DNA of 64,000 bases from Sphingomonas gilva (GCF_003515075.1 NZ_QWLV01000009.1:62001-126000); one strand, 5' to 3'; shown: positions 35,381 through 44,483, counted from the stretch's first letter. Made by a program: numbers and translations. The notes: generated by a model from the letters alone, not told the origin.

Positions 35381-35823
35381 GGGAGGAGCTGTATCTGATC
35401 ACCGCGATTGCCGGACGCGCCGTCGCGATGCCGTCGCACTGTGTCGATTCGGTGGTCGATCTCGGGCCGGTCGTGCCGGTGCCCGCCGCGCCGCCTCACG
35501 TCCGTGGACTGGCGGCGCTGCGCAGCAAGGTCGTGACGGTGATAGACGCGGCGATCGCGCTGGGTGAGCCCGATGCCGCGCTCGCCGTAGGCCGCGCGGT
35601 GGTGGTCACGGTTACGGGGCATGTTTATGCCGTGCTGGTCGATCGGCTGGAGGATGTCGCGCCCTTCGCATCCTCGCGTCTGCCCGACGGCGTCAATCTC
35701 GATGCCGGCTGGTCAAAGGCCGCACGCGGCGTCATCGATCGGGGTGGCGAGGCGGTGCTGATCATCGATCCCGCCGCGCTGATCGCCGGCACGGGAAAAG
35801 CCGCCGAAATGCTCGCCGCTTAA
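35377..35823 (+). CDS. cheW: Chemotaxis coupling protein CheW
   Basis: 148 aa, preceded by AAAGGAGG. CheW domain: LITAIAGRAVAMPSHCVDSV, VRGLAALRSKVVTVIDAA and YAVLVDRLEDVAPF. Links receptors to CheA. Shorter than many CheW proteins, but the core is complete. Confidence 0.92.
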   Translation: MREELYLITAIAGRAVAMPSHCVDSVVDLGPVVPVPAAPPHVRGLAALRSKVVTVIDAAIALGEPDAALAVGRAVVVTVTGHVYAVLVDRLEDVAPFASSRLPDGVNLDAGWSKAARGVIDRGGEAVLIIDPAALIAGTGKAAEMLAA

Positions 35824-35885
35824 CGGCGGCGTTACTTTTGTCGGCTAATCCGGCGTCGCAACAAGAAGATACAGGGCCCCTTGCC

Positions 35886-36251
35886 ATGAAAACCTGCCTC
35901 GTCGTCGATGATTCGAAGGTCATCCGGAAGGTCGCGCGCCATATCCTCGAGACGCTCGACTTCGACGTGCGCGAAGCCGGCGACGGGCAGGAGGCGCTTG
36001 AGGCATGCAGCCAGGATTCGCCCGACGTGATCCTGCTCGACTGGAACATGCCCGTGATGAGCGGAATGGATTTCCTGCGCGCGCTGCGCCAGACCGAAGG
36101 TGGCGGGGCGCCGAAGGTGGTGTTCTGCACGACCGAGAACGGCCTTGGCCATATCCGCGCCGCGATCGACGCGGGCGCCGACGAATATGTGATGAAGCCG
36201 TTCGACCGCGAAACGCTGGAGAGCAAGCTGCAGATCGTCGGCATGGCCTGA
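35886..36251 (+). CDS. cheY: Chemotaxis response regulator CheY
   Basis: 121 aa from ATG 35886 (MKTCLVVDDSKVIRKVARHI). Single receiver domain: acidic pair VVDDS, phospho-Asp in VILLDWNMPVMSGMDF, Thr in FCTTE, Lys in EYVMKPFDRETL. Diffusible signal to the flagellar switch. Confidence 0.95.
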   Translation: MKTCLVVDDSKVIRKVARHILETLDFDVREAGDGQEALEACSQDSPDVILLDWNMPVMSGMDFLRALRQTEGGGAPKVVFCTTENGLGHIRAAIDAGADEYVMKPFDRETLESKLQIVGMA

Positions 36252-36255
36252 GGCC

Positions 36256-37323
36256 ATGGCGATGCTGTCCCCACGCGCCGTCGAACCCGAATCCGTAGTT
36301 CTGCCCGAGACCCGCGTGCTGATCGTCGACGATTCGGCGGTCGCACGGGCGGTGTTCGCGCGAATCTGCGCCGAATGTCCCGGCGTCGCCATCGTCGGCA
36401 GCCTGTGCGACGCCTCCGCCGCGCTATCCTTCCTGGCGCGCGAGCGGGTCGATCTGATCCTGCTCGATATCGACATGCCGGGTACCGACGGGCTTTCCGC
36501 GCTTCCGGACCTGCTCGCCGCGGCCGAGGGCGCGCGGATCATCGTCGTATCGGCCTCATGCGAAGAAGGCGGCGCCGCAGCGGTCCAGGCGATGGCGCTC
36601 GGTGCAGCGGACACGCTGGCCAAACCTGCGCCGGGGAGCTTCGGCACCGGCTTCTCGACGCAACTGGCCGATCGCATCGCACGGCTGGCGAACGATACGG
36701 GGAATGTGGTCTCTGCTACGCCGGAAGCCGAACCGGAAACAAGCCTGAAGCCGTTCGACGTGATCGCCATCTCGGCGTCGACCGGCGGAATCCATGCGCT
36801 ATCGCAGCTGCTCCGCGCGGTGCCCCGCGATCTGACGACGCCGATATTGGTGACCCAGCATCTGCCGCCTTCCTTCATGCCCTATTTCGCGGCGCAGCTG
36901 TCGCTGCTCGCCGGCCGTCCGAGCACGGTTGCGACCGATCGCCAGCCGGTGCTTCCGGGGCGGGTCTATGTCGCGCCGGGTGACGCGCACATGACCGTGG
37001 CGAAGTCGGCGGACGGCGAGGTGCAACTGCGCCTCCAGCGCCTGCGGGCTGCCTCCGGCTGCATGCCCTCGGCCGATCCGATGCTGGCGTCGCTCGCCAA
37101 GGTCTATGGCGCGCAGGCGCTGGCGATCACGCTGAGCGGCATGGGGCGCGATGGCGCGATGGGCGCGGCGGCGCTGGCGGAAACCGGCGCGCAAATCCTC
37201 GTCCAGGATGCGGAGAGCTCGGTGATATGGGGCATGCCGGGGGCGGTCGCGCGCGCCGGCCATGCCACCGCGGTGCTGCCGCCAGACCGGATCGGCGCGC
37301 TGATCGCGGGGGCCGTGCGATGA
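36256..37323 (+). CDS. cheB: Chemotaxis protein-glutamate methylesterase CheB
   Basis: 355 aa. N-terminal receiver (VLIVDDSAVARAVFARIC, LILLDIDMPGTDGLSALP, TLAKPAPG) and C-terminal methylesterase with Ser in AISASTGGIHALSQLL, His in LVTQHLPPSFMPYFA and Asp in SGMGRDGAMGAAAL. Removes methyl groups from receptors. Overlaps cheR by ATGA (37320-37323). Confidence 0.96.
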   Translation: MAMLSPRAVEPESVVLPETRVLIVDDSAVARAVFARICAECPGVAIVGSLCDASAALSFLARERVDLILLDIDMPGTDGLSALPDLLAAAEGARIIVVSASCEEGGAAAVQAMALGAADTLAKPAPGSFGTGFSTQLADRIARLANDTGNVVSATPEAEPETSLKPFDVIAISASTGGIHALSQLLRAVPRDLTTPILVTQHLPPSFMPYFAAQLSLLAGRPSTVATDRQPVLPGRVYVAPGDAHMTVAKSADGEVQLRLQRLRAASGCMPSADPMLASLAKVYGAQALAITLSGMGRDGAMGAAALAETGAQILVQDAESSVIWGMPGAVARAGHATAVLPPDRIGALIAGAVR

Positions 37324-38174
37324 ACGCCGGCATGACCGCCTCGCTGTCGCCGGCGGCCACGCAGGTGCTGACATCGCTGCTCGAATCGCGCACCGGCCAG
37401 CAGATCGAACCGACGCGCGTGTGGCGGATCGGCACCGCGCTCAAGCCGTTGCTGCGTGAGCTCGGACTCGACGGTTTCGACCAGCTCGTCGCGGCCCTGG
37501 TCGGTCCCAACGCGGCAAGCCTGGCCGACCGCGTGGTCGATGCGCTGCTCAATCAGGAAACCTCGTTCTTTCGCGACGCGCTGGTGATCGAAAGCGTCGC
37601 CACCGCGATCGAACAGCTCGATACGGCTGAGCCGTTGCGGCGCGTACGCGTCTGGTCGGCGGGGTGCTCGACCGGCCAGGAAATCTATTCGCTGGCGATG
37701 ACTTTGCTCGATCGGGGCAATTTCCGCAGCGCCAGCCTGCCCGACATGCTCGCGAGCGACGTCTCCGCCGCCACCGTGGCCCGCGCGCGAAGCGGGCAGT
37801 TCAGCCAGTTCGAGGTGCAGCGCGGGTTGCCGGTTCGGACTTTGATGCGGTGGTTCGAACCGGCCGGCGAAACATGGCGGATTCGGCAGGAGATCACGCG
37901 GGCGGTGAAATTCCGTCAGCACGATCTGGTCGATGGACCGATGCCTCCAGGCCTGTTCGATATCGTCATGTGCCGCAACGTGCTGCTCTATTTTCCGCAG
38001 GCCGTGCGCGAGAAGGTGCTGGACCGGCTGGCGCGCGCGATCCGGCCCGACGGGCTGCTGGTGCTCGGGGCGGGCGAGACCGTGCTCGGCCTGTCCGACG
38101 CGTTCGCGCCCTGCCAGCGCTTTCGCGGGCTGTATCGCCGGCAAGCGGACGCGAGGTTTACTTTCGCCGCCTAG
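37320..38174 (+). CDS. cheR: Chemotaxis methyltransferase CheR
   Basis: 284 aa. SAM-binding motif RVWSAGCSTGQEIYSLAM, DVSAATVARARSGQ and CRNVLLYFPQAVREKVLDRL, plus the N-terminal helical domain with LLNQETSFFRD. Methylates receptor glutamates with SAM. Last gene of this che unit; no receptor or flagellar gene occurs in the window. Confidence 0.96.
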   Translation: MNAGMTASLSPAATQVLTSLLESRTGQQIEPTRVWRIGTALKPLLRELGLDGFDQLVAALVGPNAASLADRVVDALLNQETSFFRDALVIESVATAIEQLDTAEPLRRVRVWSAGCSTGQEIYSLAMTLLDRGNFRSASLPDMLASDVSAATVARARSGQFSQFEVQRGLPVRTLMRWFEPAGETWRIRQEITRAVKFRQHDLVDGPMPPGLFDIVMCRNVLLYFPQAVREKVLDRLARAIRPDGLLVLGAGETVLGLSDAFAPCQRFRGLYRRQADARFTFAA

Positions 38175-38192
38175 CACCTCAATCGCACGCAT

Positions 38193-39107
38193 GTGCGCGA
38201 CTCCCAATCCATCACGCCCGGCGGTCTGACCACCAAGGACTTCGCCATCGCAACGGCGATGAACGTGCTGTGGGGGCTGAACATCGTCGCGGCGAAGATG
38301 GCAGTCGACCTGATCGCACCGGTGACCGCGGCGCTGCTGCGCCAGGCGATCGTGCTTTTGGTGTGCATCACCGCGCTCAGGATCATCCGCGGCAAGATGC
38401 TGGCATTGACCGCGCTCGGGCTGCTTTCGGGCTGCGCCTTCTACGTCGCGGTCAATCTCAGCCTAGCGATCTCGGACAATGTCAGCGCGCTCGCCATCGC
38501 CGGCCAGCTCGGCGTGCCCTTCTCGCTGATCCTCGCCGTCATCGTGTTCCGCGAGCGCATTCGCTGGCCGCGCATCGCCGGCATTCTCCTGTCCTTCGCC
38601 GGCGTCGTGCTGCTGGTGTTCGACCCGGCTGCGGCCAACGAGATTCCCGGCATCGCGCTCACCGCGATTGCGTCCGCCATCTGGGCCTGCTGCTCGCTGA
38701 TCCAGCGCTCCCTGCGCGGCGTGCCGGTGCTCACGATCTACGCCTGGGTCGGCTTCTGGGGCACCGCCGGACTGCTGCCGATAGCGTTGCATTGGGAGCC
38801 CGCGACAATGCGCGATCTGGGCTCTATCCCGCTCGCGGCCCTCGCCTGGGTGGCGTTCTCCGCCATCGGGTCGACCGTCGCGGGACAGGGGGCGATGTCG
38901 TGGCTGCTGCAGCGCCACCCGGTCAACCTCGTCACCCCCTTGACGCTTGCCGCCCCGGTGGTGTCGGTGGTGGTCGCGGCATTCTGGTTCGGCACGCCGG
39001 TGACGTGGCTGATGGCGGCAGGCGGCGGGATTGCGATGCTGGGCGTCAGCATCGTCGCGCTGCGCAGCGCCAGTCGCACGAACCTGGACGGAGGGGAGAA
39101 GAGGTGA
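38193..39107 (+). CDS. DMT-family (EamA) transporter
   Basis: 304 aa, GTG start. Ten hydrophobic segments in two EamA repeats (for example FAIATAMNVLWGLNIVAAKM and AIWACCSLIQRSLRGVPVLT). Typical metabolite exporter; the substrate cannot be inferred. Its stop overlaps the amidase GTG (39104-39107). Confidence 0.9.
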   Translation: MRDSQSITPGGLTTKDFAIATAMNVLWGLNIVAAKMAVDLIAPVTAALLRQAIVLLVCITALRIIRGKMLALTALGLLSGCAFYVAVNLSLAISDNVSALAIAGQLGVPFSLILAVIVFRERIRWPRIAGILLSFAGVVLLVFDPAAANEIPGIALTAIASAIWACCSLIQRSLRGVPVLTIYAWVGFWGTAGLLPIALHWEPATMRDLGSIPLAALAWVAFSAIGSTVAGQGAMSWLLQRHPVNLVTPLTLAAPVVSVVVAAFWFGTPVTWLMAAGGGIAMLGVSIVALRSASRTNLDGGEKR

Positions 39108-39796
39108 CGACGATCATCGACATGCCTTCGCCCAACTGGGACGAGCGAACGCTGCCGATCACGATGATCGTGCTCCACTATACCGGCATGGCCGATGCGC
39201 CGAGCGCGATCGCCCGCCTAACCGATCCCGAGGCCAAGGTGTCCGCCCATTATCTGGTCGACGAAGACGGCCGGACGCTGCGCATGGTCGCCGAGGAAAA
39301 GCGCGCCTGGCATGCCGGCAAATCGCATTGGCGCGGGCTGACCGAGGTCAACAGCGCGAGCATCGGGATCGAGATCGTCAATCCCGGCCACGAATTCGGC
39401 TATCGCCCATTCCCCGACGCACAGATCGACGCGGTCGTGCGGCTGGTGGCGACGATCAAGGACAGATACGAGATCACGCGCGGCAATGTCGTCGGCCATT
39501 CGGACGTGGCGCCCGCGCGCAAGCGCGATCCGGGCGAACTGTTCCCTTGGGCGCGGCTGGCGAAGCTCCGGCTGGCGCTGCCCCGCCCAACCCAGAACCT
39601 GATCGATCCGAACTGGACCGAGGCCGGATTCCTCCTCGCGCTCGAACGCTTCGGCTATGACGTCGGTCAGCCGATGGCGGCGATCATGGCCTTTCAGCGC
39701 CGCTTCCGCCCCGAGATGGTCGATGGCGAGGTGGATGCCGAATGCCGCCGCATCCTGCTCGCGCTGCTGCTCCCCAAACCCATGGGGGACGGTTGA
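39104..39796 (+). CDS. N-acetylmuramoyl-L-alanine amidase, AmpD-like
   Basis: 230 aa, GTG start. Amidase_2 fold: IVLHYTGMADAPSAIARLTD, VSAHYLVDEDG, ASIGIEIVNPGHE and GHSDVAPARKRDPGELFPW with zinc His/Asp ligands. A C-terminal peptidoglycan-binding-like segment follows (AIMAFQRRFRPEMVDGEVDA). It has no signal peptide, so a cytoplasmic cell-wall recycling role is likely. Confidence 0.94.
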   Translation: MTTIIDMPSPNWDERTLPITMIVLHYTGMADAPSAIARLTDPEAKVSAHYLVDEDGRTLRMVAEEKRAWHAGKSHWRGLTEVNSASIGIEIVNPGHEFGYRPFPDAQIDAVVRLVATIKDRYEITRGNVVGHSDVAPARKRDPGELFPWARLAKLRLALPRPTQNLIDPNWTEAGFLLALERFGYDVGQPMAAIMAFQRRFRPEMVDGEVDAECRRILLALLLPKPMGDG

Positions 39797-39797
39797 G

Positions 39798-39887
39798 CCC
39801 GTCGCCCCTGCGAAGGCAGGGGCCGCTGTCGGCAAGCGGCGCGCCGGATGTGCCACGAACCCGCGGCCCTGCCTTCCGCGGGGCGCC
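39798..39887. repeat. Palindromic intergenic repeat, family A copy 2
   Basis: CCCGTCGCCCCTGCGAAGGC... to ...GCCCTGCCTTCCGCGGGGCG with internal TCGGCAAGCGGCG and TGTGCCACGAAC. Positioned between the amidase and rnpB. Confidence 0.8.
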
Positions 39888-39917
39888 AATATTGTGTCAT
39901 TCCCGAGAATGCCCTAC

Positions 39918-40292
<375 letters not shown>

Positions 40293-40367
40293 ATTCCATC
40301 GCGGCTTTACACATTGTTTCGCCTGCGACACACTCCGCGTCCGCAACAGCCGGGGGAGTGGCATATC

Positions 40368-40976
40368 ATGAGCATCGTCAATCGCGCGAAGAACATCCTG
40401 ACATCGCCCAAGACCGAATGGCCGATCATCGGCGCCGAACCGGCGACGACGGGCGGCCTGATGACCTATGCCGCCATTCTTTCGGGCATCGCACAGATCT
40501 GCGGCATCATCGGAGCGCTGCTGTTGAGCGGAGCAATGGGCGCCGTCGGGATGGGCACGACATTCGTCGTCGCATCGGCGGTGGTCAGCTGGCTTCTGGG
40601 TCTCGCCATCATCTTCATCATGTCGATCATCGCCGGGGCTCTCGCGCCCAGCTTCGATGGACAGAAGGACAATCTCTCGGCGCTCAAGCTGCTGGTCTAT
40701 GCCGGCACCGCGGTCTGGGTGTTCAGCTTCCTGTCGATCATTCCGATCCTCGGCTCGATCGCCGCGCTGATCGGTTTCGCCTATGCGATCTACCTGATCT
40801 ATCTCGGCGCGCCGCACACCGTGCGCGTGCCCGAAGCGAAATCGGGCGGGTACGCTGCGGTGGTGGTGATCATCTGGCTCATCCTCTACTTCATCATCAC
40901 CGCGGTCGTCGTCGGTGCGTTGATGACGGGCATGCTCGGCAGCGCCGCCATGGGTGGGGCGATGTCCACCTATTGA
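40368..40976 (+). CDS. Yip1-family membrane protein
   Basis: 202 aa from ATG 40368. Five membrane helices of the YIP1 type: the N-terminal RAKNILTSPKTEWPIIGAEP is very typical, then LLLSGAMGAVGMG and YAGTAVWVFSFLSIIPILGS. Function in bacteria is unknown. A terminator follows the stop. Confidence 0.85.
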   Translation: MSIVNRAKNILTSPKTEWPIIGAEPATTGGLMTYAAILSGIAQICGIIGALLLSGAMGAVGMGTTFVVASAVVSWLLGLAIIFIMSIIAGALAPSFDGQKDNLSALKLLVYAGTAVWVFSFLSIIPILGSIAALIGFAYAIYLIYLGAPHTVRVPEAKSGGYAAVVVIIWLILYFIITAVVVGALMTGMLGSAAMGGAMSTY

Positions 40977-40984
40977 TCGAATCG

Positions 40985-41020
40985 AAGGGCGCGTCCGGCT
41001 TTTCCGCCGGCGCGCCCTTT
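40985..41020 (+). terminator. Rho-independent terminator after the Yip1-like gene
   Basis: AGGGCGCG and CGCGCCCT with an inner CCGGC/GCCGG stem, followed by TTTGCCTTT. Confidence 0.75.
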
Positions 41021-41052
41021 GCCTTTCGCGCGCATCCGCCTATCTGGGCGGC

Positions 41053-41589
41053 ATGGCGCGTCCGACACGTTCGCATGACTGGGGCTTCCCGCGCTGGCGC
41101 AGCTATGGCGCCGAGCGCGAGGCGGTCAGCGTGCGCCTGTGCGATCGGCATGGCTGCGACGAGCCGGGCGATTGCCCCGCGCCCAAATCGCCCAACAGCC
41201 GCGAGCGCTGGTATTTCTGCGAGGCGCACGCCGCCGAGTACAATCGCAACTGGGATTATTTCCAGAACCTGACCGCCGAGGAGGCGGCCGCGCGCGAGGC
41301 CGAGGAACGACGCGCGGCGTCCGGCTATAGCGACGCCAAATTCTACGGCTGGGGAGGGGCGGGCGACGGCACGCGCTCGCGCGACGAGATGCGCGCGCTC
41401 GAGGCGTTGGAGCTCGAATCCGATGCAGAGTTCGCCGAGATCAAGGCGGCCTGGCGCCGGTTGGCCAAGGCCAACCATCCTGATGTCCGCCCAGACGACG
41501 CCGAGGCCGCGGCGCGCTTCGGCGTGATCCAGGCGGCGTGGGACGTGCTGCGCACCGCAGAGGAACGTCGCGGCGGCGCGGCGACTTGA
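41053..41589 (+). CDS. J-domain protein (DnaJ-like), atypical
   Basis: 178 aa from ATG 41053 (MARPTRSHDWGFPRWRSYGA). The N-terminal part holds a Cys/His cluster (CDRHGCDEPGDCPAP, FCEAHAAEYN), possibly metal-binding. The C-terminal about 60 residues are a J domain, with FAEIKAAWRRLAKANHPDVR containing the essential HPD, and FGVIQAAWDVLRT. It would stimulate DnaK ATPase on specific clients. Overlaps the next gene by four bases. Confidence 0.92.
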   Translation: MARPTRSHDWGFPRWRSYGAEREAVSVRLCDRHGCDEPGDCPAPKSPNSRERWYFCEAHAAEYNRNWDYFQNLTAEEAAAREAEERRAASGYSDAKFYGWGGAGDGTRSRDEMRALEALELESDAEFAEIKAAWRRLAKANHPDVRPDDAEAAARFGVIQAAWDVLRTAEERRGGAAT

Positions 41590-41903
41590 AGCTGTTCGCC
41601 AGCTCGAACTGGGAGGCGAGCGTGCTCGTCTGCCGCAAATGCTCGAAAAGGCTGGGCGGCGGCTTCGGCCCCAAGGGCAAGATGCCGCTCGCCAAGGCGC
41701 TCAGGAAAGTGGGGAGCGGCAAGGGCCGCAAGGCGCGCATCGGCGTGGTCGAGGTCAAGTGCCTGGGCGTCTGCCCCAAGGGCGCGGTTACGGTGATCGA
41801 CAGCCGCGACCCCGGACAGTGGCGGCTGGTGCGCGCCGGGGCAGACCTGGGCGAGGTCGCGGCAGTGCTGGGACTGAGCGGTGCAAAACCCAGCGGACGC
41901 TAA
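41586..41903 (+). CDS. Thioredoxin-like [2Fe-2S] ferredoxin-type protein
   Basis: 105 aa, TTG start overlapping the J-protein stop. VLVCRKCSKRLGGGFGPKG and VVEVKCLGVCPKGAVTVID match thioredoxin-like 2Fe-2S proteins: four Cys at two sites. Redox role presumed; substrate unknown. Confidence 0.85.
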   Translation: MKLFASSNWEASVLVCRKCSKRLGGGFGPKGKMPLAKALRKVGSGKGRKARIGVVEVKCLGVCPKGAVTVIDSRDPGQWRLVRAGADLGEVAAVLGLSGAKPSGR

Positions 41904-41934
41904 CGGACCAGCCGAGGTTCGTCGTTCCGGCCGG

Positions 41935-42195
41935 TCATCCGCCGCCGCCCCAGGGCAATCGCGTGACGGGGCCGGTCAGGAGCTTGGACCCGAAGGCCTT
42001 GCGCATTTTGGCGGCGGCGCCCGCATTGTTCAGCACGACGCGCGTGCCGCTGGGCAGCAGGGGCTCGATCGCGCTGATCGTCGCCGACTGGCGGGCGCAG
42101 GCGGCGCGCACGTCCTTTTCGTCCGCATCGACATTGATCGCACGCGAGACGGATGGGCCCTGGGGCCAGGCGCTGGTGGATTGACGCCAGCTCAT
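41935..42195 (-). CDS. Hypothetical protein, pair with small helical protein
   Basis: 86 aa, MSWRQSTSAWPQGPSVSRA. Contains SRAINVDADEKDVRAACARQ and GTRVVLNNAGAAAKMRKAFG, a plausible alpha/beta domain; nothing recognised. It overlaps the upstream gene by ATGA (42192-42195), which favours a real coding pair. Confidence 0.6.
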   Translation of the reverse strand: MSWRQSTSAWPQGPSVSRAINVDADEKDVRAACARQSATISAIEPLLPSGTRVVLNNAGAAAKMRKAFGSKLLTGPVTRLPWGGGG

Positions 42196-42365
42196 CGGAC
42201 GGTGGCCAGCCGGCTGGTGGCGCCCATGGCGATCTGCAGGGCGCGAACGCGATCCCCATAGCCTTTGGCCAATCCGCGGTGCGCCATGCGCGCTTCCGGC
42301 GAAGCCGCATTGTCCGCCGCCAGTAACGAAAGCTGGTGCCGGCTCAGAAGATAGTTGAGGTCCAT
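42192..42365 (-). CDS. Small helical protein, hypothetical
   Basis: 57 aa from ATG 42365, MDLNYLLSRHQLSLLAADNA. I recall similar MDLNYL(L/Y)SRHQ(I/V)S(L) small proteins as common in sphingomonads, with ARMAHRGLAKGYGDRVR following. The function is unknown. Between 42366 and 42625 I see no gene; a CCCGTTTGTAAGCGGG hairpin lies just upstream. Confidence 0.75.
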   Translation of the reverse strand: MDLNYLLSRHQLSLLAADNAASPEARMAHRGLAKGYGDRVRALQIAMGATSRLATVR

Positions 42366-42625
42366 GGCTTCAATCCCGTTTGTAAGCGGGAGCACAATGG
42401 TCTCTCAGTCGCTGAAGCTTACGATGAATGCCAGCGATACGCATTCCTAGCAGCTATTCGTGCAGCGCGCCAGCACACGATATCCATTCCCCTGCGTCAC
42501 AGGCGCGCCCACGCCGAATCGAGGACTCCTTGCGGCGGAAGATCAACCGTTTCGCCGAAAGCCGATTGCCTAGTTCAAAGATAGGAATATGATCGCCCTT
42601 CACGAAAGACTCGAAAGGAACGGAG

Positions 42626-43219
42626 ATGGCGACCACGGCGCTTGCAGTTCCCGGCCCCCTTTCGGTGGTGACGATCGCCGATCGGCGCGTCGATCGACCG
42701 GCGTGGCGCACCATGCTGGGCTGGCCCGAGGCCGGCGACGAACACGTCCCCTTTGCAGCCGCGAACGCGCATCAGCGCAATGCGTCCGCCGCGCATCTCG
42801 ATGATGCCGTCGCGCGGGCGGCGCGTCCGGTCCTGCTGGTCGCGGAAGGCGCAAGCTGCTTCGCCGCGGCCTGGTGGGCTCGGCTCTCACCGTCATCCTA
42901 TGTCGAGCGTGTCGCCGGGGCGCTGCTGTTCAACCCGATCAGCGAAGACGAGCGCGAGGTCGCCGACAATATGCGCACATTCGCGTCGCCGCGCTCGGTG
43001 CTGCCCTTCCCATCGATCCTGCTCGATCGCGATCCCGTCAGCGACCGGCTCCGCACGATCGCGAACGATTGGGGCAGTCGCCTGGCCGACCGTGGCGATC
43101 TCGTCCGCCTGGCGGCGCCCAGGGTCAGCCCGTGGCGCCAGGCGCAGCGGATGATCGAGCGCTACACGGCGGCTGTGGTCAAGCGCGACATCCGCACAAC
43201 GCGGGAACGCCTGCGGTAG
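42626..43219 (+). CDS. RBBP9/YdeN-like alpha/beta hydrolase, active site apparently lost
   Basis: 197 aa from ATG 42626. Scaffold of the RBBP9 family: SVVTIADRRVDRPAWRTML, VLLVAEGASCFAAAWWARL, GALLFNP, PFPSILLDRDPVSDRL and IANDWGSRLADRGDLVRLA. The nucleophile elbow normally reads VGHSLG; here it is VAEGASC, so the Ser is replaced, and the C-terminal His region (GH) is missing. Either a binding protein or a decayed enzyme. No partner evident. Confidence 0.75.
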   Translation: MATTALAVPGPLSVVTIADRRVDRPAWRTMLGWPEAGDEHVPFAAANAHQRNASAAHLDDAVARAARPVLLVAEGASCFAAAWWARLSPSSYVERVAGALLFNPISEDEREVADNMRTFASPRSVLPFPSILLDRDPVSDRLRTIANDWGSRLADRGDLVRLAAPRVSPWRQAQRMIERYTAAVVKRDIRTTRERLR

Positions 43220-43238
43220 GAACGTTGCGAGGTTACCG

Positions 43239-43376
43239 TCATGCCGGACCCTTCGACAGGCTCAGGACAGGCTTGTTCCGGCATCCATCGTGCCCAAGCA
43301 CGGAATGTGCATCTAGAGAGATGGACCCCGCAGCAAGCCTGTCCTGAGCTTGTCGAAGGGTCCGGGGTGACGGTTA
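43239..43376. repeat. Palindromic intergenic repeat, family B
   Basis: CGGACCCTTCGACAGGCTCAG at one end and CTGAGCTTGTCGAAGGGTCCG at the other form a long inverted repeat around CCGGCATCCATCGTGCC. Lies between the hydrolase and sufE stop codons. Confidence 0.75.
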
Positions 43377-43793
43377 CTTTGGGTCAGTCGCCACGTACCG
43401 CTCCGCCGTCGCCCGGATCAGGGCGATCATGTTGGGGATGCCCTGGGTGCGGTTGGAGCTGAGCTGGTTCCGCAGGTCGAACGGGGCGAGCGCCGCGGCG
43501 ATGTCGGTCGCGACGATCTCCGCCGGCGTGCGGTCCTGCACCGTCTCCAGCACCAGCGCGATGATCCCCTTGGTGATCGCCGCGTTGCTGTCGGCCAGGA
43601 AATGAAGCCGTCCGTTATCGGTCACGGTCGGATAGACCCACACCGCGGCGGAGCAGCCGCGCACCAGCGTCGCATCGGTCTTCAGAGGATCGGGCATCGG
43701 CTCCAGCGCCTTGCCCAGATCGATCAGCAGACGGTAGCGGTCGTCCGCGTCCAGAAACTCATATTCGTCGTGTATCTCATCGAGGCGGTTCAT
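43374..43793 (-). CDS. sufE: SufE-family sulfur acceptor protein
   Basis: 139 aa. YEFLDADDRYRLLIDLGKAL, then the sulfur-accepting Cys in LVRGCSAAVWVYP, and GIIALVLETVQDRTPAEIV. SufE takes persulfide sulfur from SufS-type desulfurases for Fe-S assembly. No suf genes are next to it; the tandem desulfurases at 22-24 kb are of another type, so the true partner may be elsewhere. Confidence 0.95.
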   Translation of the reverse strand: MNRLDEIHDEYEFLDADDRYRLLIDLGKALEPMPDPLKTDATLVRGCSAAVWVYPTVTDNGRLHFLADSNAAITKGIIALVLETVQDRTPAEIVATDIAAALAPFDLRNQLSSNRTQGIPNMIALIRATAERYVATDPK

Positions 43794-43827
43794 TCGGCGC
43801 CTATACCGCCTATTGCCGGCTTGTGAA

Positions 43828-43917
43828 CCGTCGCCCCTGCGAAGGCAGGGGCCTCAATCGGCAAGGGCGGTGGCCGGTGTGCCACAAACCCGGCCCCTGC
43901 CTTCGCAGGGGCGACGG
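43828..43917. repeat. Palindromic intergenic repeat, family A copy 3
   Basis: CCGTCGCCCCTGCGAAGGCA... to ...CCCCTGCCTTCGCAGGGGCG with internal TCGGCAAGGGCGG and TGTGCCACAAACC. Sits at the 3' end of the psp operon, so it may end that transcript. Confidence 0.85.
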
Positions 43918-43921
43918 CTTT

Positions 43922-44167
43922 CTACAGGTCCACCCCGGCGGCGATCGCTTCCAGCTTGCGGATGCGTTCCTTCAGGTCCGCGATCTCGATCCGCGCGCCG
44001 GCGTTGGGAACGGCCAAGCCGGGCTCGGCCGGGCTGGCGTGCGCGGCCAGTTCCTGCGCCTTCAGCTGCAGCCATCCACGCCAGCCGACCAGTGCGGCCG
44101 AGGCGACGATGGCGGTGGCGGCAAGGCCGGCGGTCGCCATCGTCAGATAGAAGAAGGGATCGGTCAT
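43922..44167 (-). CDS. Small membrane/coiled-coil protein, distal psp operon
   Basis: 81 aa from ATG 44167 (MTDPFFYLTMATAGLAATAI). One membrane helix followed by a helix ending IADLKERIRKLEAIA, a weaker form of the C-terminal signature shared by its neighbours. Last gene of the psp operon, 16 bp after the preceding one. Function unknown. Confidence 0.75.
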   Translation of the reverse strand: MTDPFFYLTMATAGLAATAIVASAALVGWRGWLQLKAQELAAHASPAEPGLAVPNAGARIEIADLKERIRKLEAIAAGVDL

Positions 44168-44183
44168 CGATCGTCTCCGTGTC

Positions 44184-44453
44184 TCAGACGCGGTCGCTGT
44201 TGCGATCGCGCAGTTTCTCGATCTCGCGGTCGAGCGCGCTGGTGTCGTCGGTCGCCAGGCGTTCGAGCACCGCGATGCGTTCCTTGAGGCCGCGCAGCTC
44301 TTCGCGCAGCTGGCGGTTCTCCGCGCGGATCTGCTCATCGTGCAGGCCGTATTCGTTGCCATGCCTGTCGCGGCGGATGCCGTGCTTGGCTCGGATGATG
44401 CTGCCGATCGTGACGATCAGCACGATCCCGACCACCATTTCAAACGGACCCAT
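44184..44453 (-). CDS. PspB-like small membrane protein, paralogue 4
   Basis: 89 aa. N-terminal helix MVVGIVLIVTIGSIIRAKHG, a linker, then a coiled-coil with LREELRGLKERIAVLERLAT and LDREIEKLRDRN. The ERxATD...EIEKLR pattern matches its paralogues. Function inferred only from operon context. Confidence 0.82.
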   Translation of the reverse strand: MGPFEMVVGIVLIVTIGSIIRAKHGIRRDRHGNEYGLHDEQIRAENRQLREELRGLKERIAVLERLATDDTSALDREIEKLRDRNSDRV

Positions 44454-44483
44454 GTCTTCCTCCCTGGAATAAGCCCTGTTTCC

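Noticed and set aside
37664..39103. Long frame upstream of the amidase
   Set aside because: Out-of-frame shadow of cheR and the DMT transporter.
42336..42584. 82-aa frame upstream of the RBBP9-like gene
   Set aside because: Start overlaps the opposite-strand small gene, no Shine-Dalgarno, no recognisable feature.
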